64,000 nucleotides of DNA from Deltaproteobacteria bacterium. GTDB lineage: Bacteria > Myxococcota_A > UBA9042 > PHBI01. This document shows positions 62,099-64,000 of the stretch, piece after piece (within the stretch, counting starts at the first letter, position 1; every line of letters starts with the position of its first letter). Location of the stretch: positions 496,001-560,000 of the forward strand of contig JACKFA010000001.1 in assembly GCA_020632715.1 (NCBI GenBank), given 5' to 3'. The notes below the pieces were generated by a model. The model ran no database searches. It was not told the origin of the DNA and saw only the letters and a program-made list of their open reading frames with translations. The translations under genes were made by a program, and so were the position numbers.

Positions 62099-63855
62099 GG
62101 ACTCCACACCTCGACACCACGGATGAAGCGGAGCGCGCCGGACGCCGGGTCCGCGATGGCGAGCCCGCCGCCGATGAGCGCCCTCCCCGCGAGGGCGCCA
62201 TGCGTCACGAACGCCGCGGCCGCGCCGAAGCGGGCGCGCGTGAGCTGCCCGCCGCCCGTCGGCAGCACGCTCACGGCGCTGCTCACGCGATCGGTCGCCG
62301 TGACGAGCCCGCCCGCGACGACGCAATGCCCACCGCTCTCCGCGACCGCCGAGAGATACCCTGCGGCGGTCCCGGCGGCCGGCGTCGCCGTCAGCGAGTC
62401 GCCGCTGACCGCGAGCGTGTAGCGCGGGAGCTGGCTCGGCACGCCGCGACCGGTCGAGCCGCCGACGAGGTCGAGGCCGCAGAGCTGCGGATCGAAGAGC
62501 GCGCCCCCGAACCCGCCGCTCGTGAGCGGCTTCCAGACGGGGGCCGCGCCGGAGCGGTCGAAGAGCTCGGTGAGCGGGTTCTGGGACGCGCCTCCCACGA
62601 CGAGCACCTGCGTGCAGCCGGCGTCGAGGCAGGTCCCCGCGGCGCCCGCGCGCGGCACGGTCATCGGCGGGAGCCCGACGCACTCGGCGCCGCTGTCGAC
62701 GTCGCAGATCCAGGCGTCCGAGGAGGGCGTCGCGTTGTCGCCGACGAGCCCGCCCGCGACCAGCACGGTGTGGCTGTCGAGCGCGACGACCAGCGGCTCC
62801 GCGAGCTTCCGCGGGAGCCTCGTCGACTTCGCGGTCCCCGAGAGCGGTGACACCACGACGAGGGCGTCGGAGAGCACGTCCGACCAGCCCGTCGACTCCC
62901 ATGCGAGCCCGCCGCGCTGCGCGTCCCAGAGGATCGACAGGCGCGAGACGCCGCCCGCGAGCGCGAAGCGGTCCCCGCCGAGCGCCGCGAAGCCGAAGAG
63001 GCCGCCGGGGTAGCTGTCGACCCCCGCCGCCTGCGTGGCCTGGAAGAGCCCGGTCGCCTGGTCGAAGACCTCGACGAGGTGCTTCACCGGCGTCAGCGCG
63101 AGCGCCCCGTCCTGGGCGCCGAAGCCGCCGATGAAGGCGACGCTGCCCGTCGAGAGCGTGGCGGCCGCGCCGAACGCGCGCGGCTCCGAGAGGTTGAGCG
63201 GGAACGGCGACAGGAGCACGCACCACCCGGCGGCCTGGTCGCAGGTCGCGGCCGGGTGGAAGCTCGTGCAGTCCGAGTCGACGAGGCACGTCGGGACGCA
63301 CCAGTAGTCGGGCTTGGCCGCGTCGTAGCAGATGGTGCCGGCCTTCCCGCAGTCGGCGTCCGCGTCGCAGAAGTCGATCGGGTCGGCCACGGCGGCGGAG
63401 ATGTTGATCTCCTCCGGCAGCGCCGAGACGGCGCCGGTCGCGTAGACGGGGACGTGGTAGTAGGGCCGCCGGTTCTGCTCGATGGTGACGTCGCCGCGGT
63501 AGCCGAGCTCGACGCGCGAGGCGTCGCCGCACTGCCCGCTGTCGAAGCCCTCGAAGAGGATCGCGCGGCCGTCGCCGACCGGGATGTTGGTGAGCTCGTA
63601 CGTCCGCGAGAGCGCCTCGACGCAGCCCGTGTCGAAGGAGGTCTTGCCGACGCCCGCGTCGGTGACCGGCCCCTCGAGGACGCGCAGCCGGAACCACCCG
63701 GCGGCGGAGGCGCCGCTCTCGAGGGCGAGCTCGAGCGAGCCGAAGCCGGCCTGCGACCCGCCGTCGGCGCCCGCGTCACCGCAGCCGGGCGCCGCGAGAG
63801 CCAGCACGAGCGCCGCGAGGACCGCGCCTCGCCCCGTCGTCGCGAGGGCCGTCAT
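62095..63855 (-). CDS. Kelch-repeat lipoprotein
   Basis: 586 residues. Lipobox AAPGC. An N-terminal beta domain (about 30-150) is followed by a Cys-rich linker (FCDADADCGKAGTICYD, CLVDSDC) and then kelch-type repeats with GG pairs (SVAFIGGFGAQDG, RFALAGGVSR, TVLVAGGLVG, QVLVVGGASQ, HCVVAGGLVT, RALIGGGLAI), probably one beta-propeller. Cell-surface adhesion or glycan binding is typical for such proteins but not shown. Starts in the stop of the upstream partial gene (ATGA). Confidence 0.88.
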   Translation of the reverse strand: MTALATTGRGAVLAALVLALAAPGCGDAGADGGSQAGFGSLELALESGASAAGWFRLRVLEGPVTDAGVGKTSFDTGCVEALSRTYELTNIPVGDGRAILFEGFDSGQCGDASRVELGYRGDVTIEQNRRPYYHVPVYATGAVSALPEEINISAAVADPIDFCDADADCGKAGTICYDAAKPDYWCVPTCLVDSDCTSFHPAATCDQAAGWCVLLSPFPLNLSEPRAFGAAATLSTGSVAFIGGFGAQDGALALTPVKHLVEVFDQATGLFQATQAAGVDSYPGGLFGFAALGGDRFALAGGVSRLSILWDAQRGGLAWESTGWSDVLSDALVVVSPLSGTAKSTRLPRKLAEPLVVALDSHTVLVAGGLVGDNATPSSDAWICDVDSGAECVGLPPMTVPRAGAAGTCLDAGCTQVLVVGGASQNPLTELFDRSGAAPVWKPLTSGGFGGALFDPQLCGLDLVGGSTGRGVPSQLPRYTLAVSGDSLTATPAAGTAAGYLSAVAESGGHCVVAGGLVTATDRVSSAVSVLPTGGGQLTRARFGAAAAFVTHGALAGRALIGGGLAIADPASGALRFIRGVEVWSP

Positions 63856-64000
63856 GGCCGGGCTCCGGTCACGGCGGCGTCGCGCCAGGCGTTGTTCGGG
63901 TCGACCGAGAGGACGACCGGCGCGCGCGTCGGGCCGTCGTCGGAGCTCGCGGCGAGCGCGATCGCGGTGGCCGCGCCCGCGACCACCACGCCGCCGATGA
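63852..64000 (-). CDS. C-terminal fragment of an unidentified protein (continues beyond the window)
   Basis: The frame is open to the window edge. The visible end reads IGGVVVAGAATAIALAASSDDG, part of a likely transmembrane helix, then a short Pro/Asp tail ending in ARP and a TGA that overlaps the kelch gene start. It is probably the first or an upstream member of the kelch-lipoprotein operon. Too little is visible to name it. Confidence 0.65.
   Translation of the reverse strand, partial: IGGVVVAGAATAIALAASSDDGPTRAPVVLSVDPNNAWRDAAVTGARP

Overview
The window is a strongly GC-rich bacterial chromosome segment in which nearly every third codon position is G or C. GTG starts and 1-4 bp start/stop overlaps are common. 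The gene content (many secreted lipoproteins, an 11-haem cytochrome, a DUF4157 protein, CotH, kelch and TSP3-type lipoproteins, an Aer-like chemosensory set, a sigma-54 promoter) suggests a Myxococcota (deltaproteobacterial) predatory or social-lifestyle relative. This placement is inferred from content; no search was run.

Layout. 1-12.7 kb: a division and cell wall (dcw) cluster on the + strand, ftsI(partial)-murE-murF-mraY-ftsW-murG-murB-ftsQ-ftsA-ftsZ, tightly coupled but lacking murD and murC at their usual places. 12.9-16.3 kb: a GreA/B C-terminal-domain protein, an XRE/MmyB-type regulator divergent from a membrane protein, a small exported protein behind a good sigma-54 promoter, a duplicated palindromic repeat, and a cation diffusion facilitator. 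16.4-25.8 kb: a 2OG-Fe(II) oxygenase, then a run of envelope genes (SGNH hydrolase, lipoprotein, 11-haem lipoprotein cytochrome, membrane protein, 978-residue lipoprotein with a TULIP-like half, S41 lipoprotein protease with a CTG start and a probable 3' frameshift). 25.8-28.5 kb (minus): a chemosensory operon of an Aer-type PAS protein, a soluble chemoreceptor and CheR. 28.9-31 kb: a DUF4157 protein with peptidoglycan-binding-like and caspase/CHAT-like signatures. 31.2-39.4 kb (minus): a phytoene-desaturase-like oxidoreductase, CotH-kinase lipoprotein, MATE transporter and FtsK. 39.5-41.4 kb: two tandem paralogous TSP3-repeat lipoproteins. 41.6-45.7 kb (minus): rseP-tsaB-pyrG. 45.9-49.2 kb: yacG-enoyl-CoA hydratase-RluA-type synthase, then an SDR and an M15-like peptidase. 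49.4-53 kb: class V aminotransferase, small lipoprotein, DUF938 methyltransferase, xseB-tlyA. 53-59.6 kb (minus): a LolD-like ATPase, two FtsX-type permeases, a LolA-like protein and an outer-membrane barrel, which look like one trans-envelope export system. 59.7-64 kb (minus): YugP-type zinc peptidase, alpha/beta hydrolase, and an operon of a partial protein, a kelch lipoprotein and a small lipoprotein.

Two genome-wide habits show. Several genes have a TANNNT -10 box ending exactly 6 bases before the start codon with no ribosome-binding site, which predicts leaderless mRNAs. CACGGAG-rich inverted repeats punctuate four intergenic regions. No tRNA, rRNA, CRISPR array, insertion sequence or phage gene was seen.
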